This document shows positions 42,319-51,410 of a stretch of DNA of 64,000 bases, in pieces. Origin of the DNA: CAYMYN01 sp964394665 (GTDB lineage Bacteria > Planctomycetota > UBA1135 > GCA-002686595); assembly GCA_964394665.1 (NCBI GenBank), contig CAYMYN010000018.1, forward strand, positions 1-64,000, in the 5' to 3' direction. Each line of letters begins with the position of its first letter. Positions within the stretch are counted from its first letter, which is position 1. The notes below the pieces were generated by a model. The model was given only the letters and a program-made list of their open reading frames with translations, searched no databases and had not been told where the DNA came from. A program made the position numbers and the translations under genes.

Positions 42319-45300
42319 ATGCGCAGTCTCTTCCTCGTCGGGTTCCCGCGCTGCGGCGCGGGGGTCCTGGCCCGTGGGCTGCGGCCCGCCGGATACGACC
42401 TGGGCCCGGAGCGCGCGCCGTGGGGGCCGGGCGCCGCGGCGGACGCCGTCGCGCCCACGGCCCTCGTGGCGCTGAACGAGGCCATCCTGGCCCGCGCCGG
42501 TGCGCCCGTCGCCCTGCGCCGCGGTTGGCGCTGGTGCGCGGGCCTCGAGCGGGACGCCCGCCCCGTCGCCGCCCCGGCCGAGCGCCAGGCCCTGGCCCAG
42601 CTCCTCTCCCGCGAGCCCTTCTGCCTGTGGGACGCGCGCCTCGCCTGGACCCTGCCCGAGCTGCGCCCCTTGGCGCGCGGAGCCGGCGCGGTGTGTCTCT
42701 TCCGCGATCCCCGCGAACAGGTCGCGGCCCTGCTCGAGGCCGGCCGCAGCGATCCGCTGCTGCGCGCGGCGGGGCTCGACGAGCGCACGTTGCTCGCGGA
42801 GTGGACGCGCACCTACCGACGCGTGCTCGAGCACCTGGCCCGCGAGGGCGAGTGGCTCTTCCTGCACCGCGACCAACTGCTGCGCACCTGCGGCCAGAGC
42901 CGCCTGGCGAGCTTCGCGGGCGCGACCTTCGATCCGCGGGCCTTGCAGACCGAGCTGCTGCGCGCCGCGCCCGAGGGTGCTCCCGGGGGCGAAGCGGGCG
43001 CGCTGTACGCCGAGCTGTGCGCGCGGGCCGGCTTCGAGCTTCCGAGCGCTCAGGCTTCGGGCGCCATGCGGCGCGAGAGCCCCGAGGTCGTCGCCGTCGT
43101 GCCGATCCGCGAAGGGGAGCAGGAGCGCGCGCGCCGGACCCTCGACTCCTTGCTCGCCCAGCGTTCGGTTGCCTGCGAGGTGCTCGCGATCGACCAAACC
43201 CTGGCGGGGGACTTCGCGCACGGGGCGACGCGCGTGGTGCGCGAACGTTCGCCGGCCCGCGGCCGGGCCTACGCCGCGGCCCTGGCCGCCAGCGACGCAG
43301 CCTGGGTCGCCTGGGCCGAGCCGGGCACGTGGTCGAGCCCGGGGCGCCTCGCCCGTTGCCTGCGCGCCGTGCGCGGCCGGGAGGACGTGGATCTTGTCAC
43401 CTGCGACCTGCGCGTCGGCGGCGGGGCGGACTCGGCGCCGCGCCGCGTCGCCGTGGAGGGCCACCTGCCGCCCGGGGGCTGGTGCTCGGGCGTGATGGTG
43501 CGGCGCGCGGCCCTGGTCGGGATCGACCCGCGGGCCTTCGTGCCGGCCGAGCTCGAGCTGCTGCGCGCCCTGCGCGGGCGCGGTCGGACGCACCACGTCG
43601 CCGAGGCCCTGGTGACCCTCGAGGCCGGGCTCCAGGCGGAGCTCGACGAACGCACGCGGGTGGACGGCGCCCTGCTCGAGCTCGCCGCGCGCGAGCCGCT
43701 CGCCAGCCCCGAGCTCAGTGTGTTGCTCGCCTGCCACGACCGCCAGGACGTGATCGTGCGCTGCCTGGAGGGCTTCGCGCGCCAGCTCGTGCCGCCCGGC
43801 ACGCTCGAGATCGTGGTCGTCGACGACGGGTCGCGGGACGCCTCTCCGGAGCTCGTCGAGGCGCTCGAGTTGGCCGTGCCGCTGAAACTCGTGCGCCAGA
43901 GCAACGCCGGCGCGGCGGCGGCGCGCAACAACGGCCTCGCGCACCTGCGCGGCCGCTACGCGCTGCTCGTCAACGACGACACCGTGCCGTTCCCGGACAC
44001 GGTGGCCGCGCACCTCCTGGCCCTGCGCGAGCTGGACGACCCGCGCGCCTGCGTGCTCGGCACGTTCGAACAACCCCAGGCGGAGCTCGACAACGCCCTC
44101 GTGCGCATGCTCGAGCGCACCACCTACGTCTTCGGCTACCCCGATCACAAGCCGGGGGCGGTCGTGGGGGGCGCCCACTTCTACACCTGCAACGTCAGCC
44201 TCCCGACGGCGGCCCTGCGCGAGCTGGGCGGGTTCGACACGAGCTTCCCCTGCTACGCCGAGGACACCGAGTTCGGCCTGCGCCTCGAGCGCGCCGGCTA
44301 CCGCGTGCACTACCGGCCCGAGGCGCGCGCCCACCACCACCACGTGCCGCGCTTCGAAGGCCTGCGCTGGCGCCAACAGGCGGTGGCGAAGGCCCACGCG
44401 CGGCTCTTCGCCAAGCACCCGCGCCAGACCTTCGGCTCCCTGGCGGGCCTCTCGCGCGCGGCGGTCGCCCGCGTCGAGCGCCAGGTCGGGCCTTTCATCG
44501 GCGAGATCGAAGCCGCGGCCCGCACCCTGGCGCAGGTCGACCTCGTGGCCCTCGAGCGCGTCGGCGGAGCGTTCGCGGGCACCGCGCGCGGCATCGAGCA
44601 CAGCCTCGAGACGATCTTCGCGCGCCTCAACGACTACTGGTGGCGGGTGGGCAGCGACCGGGGCCTGGCCGAGCTGGGCGTCTCGGGTTTCCCCGAGTTG
44701 GTCGCGCGCCGGCCGCTCGAGCTCCAGCCGGACCTCGGCGGCCAGGCGTTGTTGCGCGCCGACGCGGGCGGCGAGTGGATCGCCACCCTGGACGCCTGGC
44801 TCGAGGACACGCCCTCCGACGCGCGTCCGAGCCTGCTCGTCGCCGTGCAGGGCGCGGACGCAGGTGAGCTGGGCCGCGTCGCGCGCACCCTGGCCCTGCG
44901 CGTGCTGCGCGAGGATCGCCGCGGTGCGGGCCTGTCAGCGGCGTTCACCCTGGCCCCCGACGACGGCGTGTTCGCGCGCCTGTTCGGCGCGGCCAAGGTC
45001 TGGCTCGCCAACCCCTCCGACGGGGACGGGCTGGATCCGGCCGCGGGAGCGCTGGGGCTCGCGACCTGGACGCGGGACGCGCGGCTCGTTGCGCCGTCTT
45101 CCTTCGGACCGCGCCTGGGTGCGTTCGTGGCCGCGCAGGACGAGCCGGCCTTCGGCGAGCTGTTCGAGTGCTGCGCCCCGCTCCAGGGTCGGGTCGGCGC
45201 GGCCCTCGTGCTCCTGCACCCCACGGACGGTGCGGCCCGCGCGGCTCTGGTGGCGAACGTGCTGCGCGCGGCCCTGGCCGGCGCCGAAGGGGCGCCCGAG

Positions 45301-45510
45301 GTCCTCACCGCCCCCTGCGACGGGGACGGCGCCGCGCGGACTCTGGCCTCGCTCGACGCGCTGCTCGAGCCGGGCGCCGCGTCGCCCCCCGATCCGTCGC
45401 GTCCGCCCAGCCTGCGCGAGCGCGCCGAGCTCGCGACCTGGCTCGCCGAGCTCGACGCCCTCGCCGAGCGCCTGCCCTTCGTCCTCGTCCGGGAGCCCCA
45501 ACATGCGTGA
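42319..45510 (+). CDS. giant sulfotransferase-like / glycosyltransferase family 2 fusion
   Basis: A 1063-residue protein. Residues 1-230 resemble a PAPS-dependent sulfotransferase fold: P-loop-like VGFPRCGAG (7-15), CLFRDPREQVAALLEAG and EWLFLHRDQLL. Residues about 256-450 are a degenerate GT2 domain (VVAVVPIREGE; no DxD). Residues about 465-700 are a canonical GT-A/GT2 domain: VVVDDGSRDAS (497-507), LLVNDDTVPFPD, GGFDTSF and EDTEFGLRLERAGY. The C-terminal 350 residues are unrecognised. It is cytosolic, with no signal or membrane segment. Inference: glycan synthesis with possible sulfation. Its 3' end overlaps the next gene by 8 nt, and both share the same order of modules. Confidence 0.8.
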   Translation: MRSLFLVGFPRCGAGVLARGLRPAGYDLGPERAPWGPGAAADAVAPTALVALNEAILARAGAPVALRRGWRWCAGLERDARPVAAPAERQALAQLLSREPFCLWDARLAWTLPELRPLARGAGAVCLFRDPREQVAALLEAGRSDPLLRAAGLDERTLLAEWTRTYRRVLEHLAREGEWLFLHRDQLLRTCGQSRLASFAGATFDPRALQTELLRAAPEGAPGGEAGALYAELCARAGFELPSAQASGAMRRESPEVVAVVPIREGEQERARRTLDSLLAQRSVACEVLAIDQTLAGDFAHGATRVVRERSPARGRAYAAALAASDAAWVAWAEPGTWSSPGRLARCLRAVRGREDVDLVTCDLRVGGGADSAPRRVAVEGHLPPGGWCSGVMVRRAALVGIDPRAFVPAELELLRALRGRGRTHHVAEALVTLEAGLQAELDERTRVDGALLELAAREPLASPELSVLLACHDRQDVIVRCLEGFARQLVPPGTLEIVVVDDGSRDASPELVEALELAVPLKLVRQSNAGAAAARNNGLAHLRGRYALLVNDDTVPFPDTVAAHLLALRELDDPRACVLGTFEQPQAELDNALVRMLERTTYVFGYPDHKPGAVVGGAHFYTCNVSLPTAALRELGGFDTSFPCYAEDTEFGLRLERAGYRVHYRPEARAHHHHVPRFEGLRWRQQAVAKAHARLFAKHPRQTFGSLAGLSRAAVARVERQVGPFIGEIEAAARTLAQVDLVALERVGGAFAGTARGIEHSLETIFARLNDYWWRVGSDRGLAELGVSGFPELVARRPLELQPDLGGQALLRADAGGEWIATLDAWLEDTPSDARPSLLVAVQGADAGELGRVARTLALRVLREDRRGAGLSAAFTLAPDDGVFARLFGAAKVWLANPSDGDGLDPAAGALGLATWTRDARLVAPSSFGPRLGAFVAAQDEPAFGELFECCAPLQGRVGAALVLLHPTDGAARAALVANVLRAALAGAEGAPEVLTAPCDGDGAARTLASLDALLEPGAASPPDPSRPPSLRERAELATWLAELDALAERLPFVLVREPQHA

Positions 45511-48500
45511 TTGCCTCGTCCTCGGCTCCGGCCGCAGTGGAACCAGCATGGTCGCCGGTGCGCTCGCGCGGGCCGGCTACTTCATGGGCGCGGAGCTCTT
45601 CCGCCCGCGGATCTCGAACCCCAAGGGTTTCTTCGAGGACTCGGAGGTCAACGGGCTCAACGAGGCCCTGCTCGCCGGCGCCCTAGGGCCCAAGAGCCGC
45701 TTCGGCGAAGGACAACGGTGGTTGGCCCGGCCCGATCGGGACCATCCGTTCGCCTTCGAGGGCCAGCTCGCGGAGCGCGCGCGCGCGCTCCTCGCGCGGC
45801 GGCCCTTCTGCTTCAAGGACCCGCGCCTGTGCTTCACCCTGCCGGCCTGGCGCGCGCTGGCGCCCGATGCGCGCCTCGTGTGCGTCTTCCGCGACCCGGC
45901 CCTGACCGCCGCCAGCCTGCTCGAGGAGCTGCGCCGCGCTCCCTATCTCGCGGGCCTGGAGTTCGGGGTGGAGGACGCCTTCGAGCTCTGGCGCGCCCAA
46001 TACGAGTCCGTGCTCGCACAACGCGCGACCGGCGGCGAGTGGCTCTTCCTGCACTACGACCAGATGCTCGACGCCGAGGGGCCCGAGCGCCTGGGCGCGT
46101 TCCTGGGCGCGACGGTCGACCGCGAGTTCGCGGACGCGCATCTGCGGCGCGCAGTCTCGGCCCTCGAAGCCCCGCCCGCCCTGCGCGAGCTCCACGGGCA
46201 ACTGTGCGACCTGGCCGAACACCGACCCGCGCCAAGCGCGCGCACCGGGAACTCCGCGTCGAGCGCCACCCCTCGGGTCAGCGTCGCGGCCCGGGTCGGC
46301 GACGCCGATCGGACGCGCGTGCCGGAGCTGCTCGAGGACGTGCGCGGCCAGCGCGGGATCGAAGCCGAGCTGATCCTGGTCGACGTGACGGCCGCGGGCG
46401 ATCTCGAGTGCGCGGATGCGCGCATCGTGCGCGTTCCGCCCGAATGCCGCGGCCGCGGGTGGCAAGCCGCCGCCGAGCTCGCCCAGGGCGAGTTCCTGGC
46501 CCTCGCCGTGCCCGGTTGCCGCTGGCTCCCGGCGCACCTCGCGCGGGCCCTCGACGCCCTCGAGGCCGCGCCCCAGGCCGAGCTGAGCGTCACCGACCTC
46601 TACCTCGTGGACGAACACGGCCAGTTCGTGGGTCGCTCGAGCCCCGCCGCCATGGGCGCTGCGCCCGGGCCGTTCTTCGAGGCCGGCCTGGTGCTGCGGC
46701 GCACGGCGGCGGCCAAGTTCGATCGGCGCGCCTTCGTGCCCGCCGAACGCGCGCTGCACGCCCGACTCCTCGAGGAGGGGCGCGTCGTTTCCGTGATCGA
46801 GCCAGGCCTGACCGTCGAGCGCGCGCGCCACGACGGGGCCTTCGAACGTTCGCGCGAGGACGCCGCCCTGGTCGCCCTGCAGCGCCGGCCCGCGCCGGAG
46901 CGCCCCGAACTCTCGGTCTCGATCTGCACCTTCCGCCGCCACGCGGTGCTCGTCGAGTGCATCGAGGCCTTCGCGCGCCAGCTCGTCGTGCCCGGCACCT
47001 TCGAGCTGGTGGTCGTCGACGACGGCTCGGACGACGGCACCGCCGCCTGGCTCGACGGGCTCGAGCTGGCCGTCCCGCTGCGCGTCGTGCACCAACCCAA
47101 CGCGGGCCTCGCGGCCGCGCGCAACGCGGGCCTCGAGCTCGCCCGCGGACGCAGCGTGCTCTTCGTCAACGACGACACCCTGCCCTTCCCCGACTGCGTC
47201 GAGCGACACCTCGTCGCCCACGCGACGCACCCTGGGCAGGCGCTGGCGGTGCTCGGCAGCTTCGAACAACCGCCGGCGGAGCTCGGGAACGCGCTGATGC
47301 GCCACCTCGAGCGCTCGAGCCTGGTCTTCGCCTACGACGGGCTGACCCCCGGCGAGCTCTACGCGGGCCAGTACTTCTGGACCTGCAACGTGAGCGTGGA
47401 CCTCGAGCTCGTGCGCCGCGTCGGCGGCTTCGACCCCTCGTTCCGCCACTACGGCTGCGAGGACACCGACCTCGGCCTGCGTCTCGAGGACCTCGGCGTG
47501 CGCGTGCTGTACGAGCCGCGGGCCCGCGCGCTGCACCGCCACCGCATGGACTTCGACTACCTGCGCTGCCGCCAGCGCCAGGTGGCGCGGGCCTACGTGC
47601 GGCTGGCGAGGAAACACCCGGACGTGCTGCGGCGCTGGGGCAACGATCGCCTGGAGGGAGCCTGGCTCGCCGAACGACTCGAGCCCCTCGAGGGATCGCT
47701 GCGCGAGCTCGAGGACGCCGCGCGGGTGCTCTCGCGCATCGACCTCGCCGCCCTCGAGAACCTCGGTGAACCCCACGCGGCCCTGGCCAAGGAGGTCTCG
47801 GAACGGCTGGCCGAGTTGCTCGCGCGCCTCGACACCGTCTGGTGGTGGCGCGGGTATCTCGACGGCATGGCCGAACACGGCCTGGCGGGCTTCGGAGAGC
47901 TGGCCGCGGCCAGCGGATCCCATCCGTTCCCCGCGGACACCGAGGCCGCCCGCGCGCCGCGCCTCCTGGCCTTCCCGCGTTGGGACGACGACGCGTCGCT
48001 CGCGCGCCTGATGGAGCTCGCCGCCCCCGCGGCGGGCTTCGCCACGCTCGTCCTGCGCTTCGATCCCGAGCGCGATGGGGAGCGAGAAGGGGCCCTCGGG
48101 CGCTTGAGCCGCGCGTACGAGGAACGGCTCGCGCCGGGCACGACGCTCGACGTGTTGCTCGAGGAAGCGAACCTCGACCGCACGGCCGCGCGGCGCCTGG
48201 GCCGCGGCGTCGAGGGGCTGCTCGTCGTCGGCGGCGAGGACGCGCAAGCGCTGTCGCTGGTCGCCGCCGAGCGCCTCGCCGATCCCGCGGCGGTGGCGGC
48301 CTGGCGTCGGCGCTTCGAGGCCCCGCGCGATCTCCCGCCGCACCCGGATGGGCGCTACGCCGAGCTCCCCGAGCTCTCGATCGTGGTGCCGACCCGCGAC
48401 CGGCCGGCGGAGCTCGCCCAGCTCCTCGAGCGCCTCGGCGCCCAGGACCTCGAGCCCGCGCGCTTCGAGGTGCTCGTGGTCGACGACGGCTCGCGCGAAC

Positions 48501-49378
48501 CGCTCGCGCGCCAACTCGCGGGCCGCACCTATCCCTTCGAGCTGATTCTGCTGCACCAAGCGCCCGCGGGGCCCGGGGCGGCGCGCAATCTGGCCCTCGG
48601 GCGGGCGCGGGGCGAGATCGTGCTCTTCCTGAACGACGATGCGGTGCCCGCGACGGACCTCGCGCGGCGCCACCTCGAGGCGCAGCGGCGCTCGAGCGGA
48701 ACCCTGGCCGTGCTGGGCACCTTCCAACTGCTCTCGCGCCACGTCGCCGACAGCCTGGCTTGGCACGTCGAGACGAGCACGGCCCTCTTCGCCCAGCCGC
48801 GCATGCAGGCCGGCGTGCTCTACGAGGGCTCGGCCTTCTGCACCGGCAACCTCTCGGTGCCGCGCGCCGCGTTGAGGGCCGCGGGCGGCTTCGACGAAGC
48901 TCTGCCCTTCGCGGGCGGGGAAGACACGGAGCTCGGGCTGCGGCTGATGCGCGGCCAGGGCCTGCGCGTGCTCTACGATCCGCGCATCCGCTGCGGCCAC
49001 GATCACGCCCTGGACCTCGCGAGCCTGCTGCGTCGCCACCAGGTGCTCGGCTGGGTCGCCCATCGCATCCAGGAGCGCCACACAGGCGCCGCCCTGGTCC
49101 CCGGTTGGCCCCTCGCGGCGCCCGACTGGGCCGAGCTCGAGGCCGAGGATCGCGAGGGCCAGGTGGCCTTCGACCTGCTGCGCGAGCGGGTGGATTCCCT
49201 CCTGCGCGCCGAACGCCGCGCAGGCCGCGGCCCGCAGCAACGCGCGGCCCTGAGCGAGGCCTTCGAGAGCCTCCAGGACCACGCCTTCCGCCGCGGCCTG
49301 CTGCGCGCCCACGCCGGCCTCCCCGCCCTCGAGGACGCACCCCTGCCCGTCCCCCTCGCCGGCATCGCATTGCCCTGA
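45503..49378 (+). CDS. giant sulfotransferase-like / multi-domain glycosyltransferase, paralogue
   Basis: A 1291-residue protein from ATG 45503. The N-terminal sulfotransferase-like domain keeps a better P-loop (LGSGRSGTSMVAG, 7-19), plus FRDPALTAASLL and EWLFLHYDQML. A degenerate GT2 follows at about 258, a canonical GT2 at about 469-700 (SICTFRR, VVDDGSDDGT, NDDTLPFPD, CEDTDLGLRL), and a second complete GT2 at about 956-1190 (IVVPTRDRP, VVDDGSREP, LNDDAVP, GEDTELGLRL). The first three modules match the preceding protein in order and spacing, so the pair arose by tandem duplication plus gain of a domain. Multifunctional polysaccharide polymerases have similar double GT2 layouts. Confidence 0.8.
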   Translation: MRDCLVLGSGRSGTSMVAGALARAGYFMGAELFRPRISNPKGFFEDSEVNGLNEALLAGALGPKSRFGEGQRWLARPDRDHPFAFEGQLAERARALLARRPFCFKDPRLCFTLPAWRALAPDARLVCVFRDPALTAASLLEELRRAPYLAGLEFGVEDAFELWRAQYESVLAQRATGGEWLFLHYDQMLDAEGPERLGAFLGATVDREFADAHLRRAVSALEAPPALRELHGQLCDLAEHRPAPSARTGNSASSATPRVSVAARVGDADRTRVPELLEDVRGQRGIEAELILVDVTAAGDLECADARIVRVPPECRGRGWQAAAELAQGEFLALAVPGCRWLPAHLARALDALEAAPQAELSVTDLYLVDEHGQFVGRSSPAAMGAAPGPFFEAGLVLRRTAAAKFDRRAFVPAERALHARLLEEGRVVSVIEPGLTVERARHDGAFERSREDAALVALQRRPAPERPELSVSICTFRRHAVLVECIEAFARQLVVPGTFELVVVDDGSDDGTAAWLDGLELAVPLRVVHQPNAGLAAARNAGLELARGRSVLFVNDDTLPFPDCVERHLVAHATHPGQALAVLGSFEQPPAELGNALMRHLERSSLVFAYDGLTPGELYAGQYFWTCNVSVDLELVRRVGGFDPSFRHYGCEDTDLGLRLEDLGVRVLYEPRARALHRHRMDFDYLRCRQRQVARAYVRLARKHPDVLRRWGNDRLEGAWLAERLEPLEGSLRELEDAARVLSRIDLAALENLGEPHAALAKEVSERLAELLARLDTVWWWRGYLDGMAEHGLAGFGELAAASGSHPFPADTEAARAPRLLAFPRWDDDASLARLMELAAPAAGFATLVLRFDPERDGEREGALGRLSRAYEERLAPGTTLDVLLEEANLDRTAARRLGRGVEGLLVVGGEDAQALSLVAAERLADPAAVAAWRRRFEAPRDLPPHPDGRYAELPELSIVVPTRDRPAELAQLLERLGAQDLEPARFEVLVVDDGSREPLARQLAGRTYPFELILLHQAPAGPGAARNLALGRARGEIVLFLNDDAVPATDLARRHLEAQRRSSGTLAVLGTFQLLSRHVADSLAWHVETSTALFAQPRMQAGVLYEGSAFCTGNLSVPRAALRAAGGFDEALPFAGGEDTELGLRLMRGQGLRVLYDPRIRCGHDHALDLASLLRRHQVLGWVAHRIQERHTGAALVPGWPLAAPDWAELEAEDREGQVAFDLLRERVDSLLRAERRAGRGPQQRAALSEAFESLQDHAFRRGLLRAHAGLPALEDAPLPVPLAGIALP

Positions 49379-49537
49379 CCCCGTGGCCCTTCGCCGGCTC
49401 CGCGCCGCGGCGGGCGGTGGCAGTGCAGCCCGCGCGAGGCGCGGCCGATCGTTGCAGCCATGCTTGTTCGGCTCGCGTCGGCCTGGTTCCATGGCGGCTG
49501 TCTTCCACGGATCGACGGATCCGGCGCAAGCGCAGCC

Positions 49538-51274
49538 ATGACGATTGCAGGCCGGCGGATCGGGACTGGGATCCTCTTGCTGATCGTGGGGGTCAGCTCG
49601 TTCCTGGCGCTCTGGCTCGCGGGCACGTTCGGGGCGAGTGTCGGAACTGGGTCGATCGATGCGCAACCGCGGGCCGGGGCCACTTGGGAGGGGGCCCGGG
49701 AGATCGAGTCGGGGCGTACGCCTGGGAACGTGGACTCCGTGCCGCTGGCTCACTTCCGGGGCGCGCAGGAAACCGACGACCCGCGGACCGACGGGCTCCG
49801 CGTGCGTGTGCGCGGGTCCGACGGGGAACTCCTCCCTGGGGCGATCGTGCAGGTCTTTCCCCGCCGGGACTCGGGTGAGACGGCGCCGACGATCGTGACC
49901 GATTCCGCGGGCGAGTGCCGCGTCCCGCGCGCGGACTTGGGACGGATCGTCGTCTCCGCGCCGCTCCACGCGACCGCTTCGCTCGCCCCGCCGCCCGAGT
50001 CCGTTTCGCTGCTCGAAGTCGCGCTCGGGCCGGGCGAGGTCCTGGTCGGCGTGACGCGGGACGCGCGCACCGCACAGCCCGTGCGGGCGCGGATCGTGGC
50101 CTGGCCGACCGGGCAGGTTCCTCCACCGCCGAACCTGGTGGGGCGGGGGATGCGGGGGGACAGGAACGTGGCCTACGTCGAGTCGAACGAGGACGGGGCC
50201 TTTCGAATCGAGGGCCTGCACCCGGGGATGCTCTACTCCGTCATGGCCGCGACGCCCGCGACCGGGGAGCGCTCCGTGCTCGTGCTTCCGAAGCCGATCG
50301 CGCATCGATCTCCCGGACCCGAAGCCTTGGATCTCTGGCTCGTTCCTCTGTTCGGACTGGAGGTGCGCATCAGGGAGGAGTCGGGGGTGGGTCTCGCGAC
50401 GGGCGCCAAGCTCCAGGCCCAGGCCATCTTGCCGATACAACCCCACGCGATCGCCGGGGGGCAGTACGTGTTTCAACCGTCTTTCGCCCTCGAACTCGCG
50501 GGGCTTCCCGACGCTCCGCGTTATGGCGACAGCGGGCGCGACGTCTACCTCTTCACGACCCTCGAGGACCGGACCGCGATCGGCCCACTCCCCTGGAAGT
50601 CCAAGCACACGGGCTGCAACTCCTTGGAGGCGGAGTTCTGGGCCCCGCCGGTCACGGATCGCCTGCACGTCGAGGAATTGGACCTGGTCTGCCCCGGCCC
50701 GTTGGGATCCCTGAGGATCGACGTGCAGCCCTCTCCGGGGCTGGACTCCCACGGTCAGGACTCCCAAACGCCCGATGGGACGCTCCCATTCTCCGGGACG
50801 CTGTATCTCGAGGGACAGGCCGGCCGTTACGTGTTCGACGTCTCGTCGCTACCGCTCCATGTCCAGGGAGTCCCCTACGGGACGTACAAAATCTGGTACG
50901 GCTCACGGGCGAGCCCGCTTCTGATTCCGAGCCCCGGGCAGCCCGACGAGTTCGTCCTGATCGGACCTGACGAGGCACGTTGGGAACTCGACCTGTCTGC
51001 AACGGCCCGCCTACGAATCGAGATCGTCCGACCCGATGGCAGCCTGTACGCGGGCCGCATCTCCCTCACGGTCTTCGAGGGCGAATCGATCGGTCCGGGC
51101 TGGGAAGGCCACATGGGCTACCACTTCTTGGATGGTCCCCCGCATGAGCTGTGGCCCCTGCGGCCCACCCCGCTCTCCCTGCTCCTCAAGTCTCCGCTCC
51201 CGGCCGAAGCGGGCTTCACTACCGTGCACGTTGAGCCCGCGCAGGTGGGCCGCGTGCGCATCCAGTTGAAGTGA
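49538..51274 (+). CDS. membrane-anchored surface protein of carboxypeptidase-regulatory type
   Basis: A 578-residue protein. ATG 49538 is chosen because it immediately precedes a transmembrane anchor (IGTGILLLIVGVSSFLALWLAG, start about residue 8). Beta-sandwich units follow (LRVRVRGSDGELLPGAIVQV; VGVTRDARTAQPVRARIV; GSLRIDV; ARLRIEIVRPDGSLYAGRIS), the same general design as the 14819 gene. Third-position use is visibly less GC-biased than in the glycosyltransferases upstream, hinting at a different origin or faster evolution. No catalytic motif is seen. It is convergent with glyS. Confidence 0.7.
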   Translation: MTIAGRRIGTGILLLIVGVSSFLALWLAGTFGASVGTGSIDAQPRAGATWEGAREIESGRTPGNVDSVPLAHFRGAQETDDPRTDGLRVRVRGSDGELLPGAIVQVFPRRDSGETAPTIVTDSAGECRVPRADLGRIVVSAPLHATASLAPPPESVSLLEVALGPGEVLVGVTRDARTAQPVRARIVAWPTGQVPPPPNLVGRGMRGDRNVAYVESNEDGAFRIEGLHPGMLYSVMAATPATGERSVLVLPKPIAHRSPGPEALDLWLVPLFGLEVRIREESGVGLATGAKLQAQAILPIQPHAIAGGQYVFQPSFALELAGLPDAPRYGDSGRDVYLFTTLEDRTAIGPLPWKSKHTGCNSLEAEFWAPPVTDRLHVEELDLVCPGPLGSLRIDVQPSPGLDSHGQDSQTPDGTLPFSGTLYLEGQAGRYVFDVSSLPLHVQGVPYGTYKIWYGSRASPLLIPSPGQPDEFVLIGPDEARWELDLSATARLRIEIVRPDGSLYAGRISLTVFEGESIGPGWEGHMGYHFLDGPPHELWPLRPTPLSLLLKSPLPAEAGFTTVHVEPAQVGRVRIQLK

Positions 51275-51410
51275 GCGCGCGGCCGCCCACCGCGAATCCG
51301 TCCCCCCGGGCTCAGCGCTTTGGAGCCTCGGAGGTCGAGGACGACCGCAGAGCCCCGGAGGACGCAGACAACAGAGGGGTCAGAGGTGGAGAGGGCGGAA
51401 GGGGGCAGCG

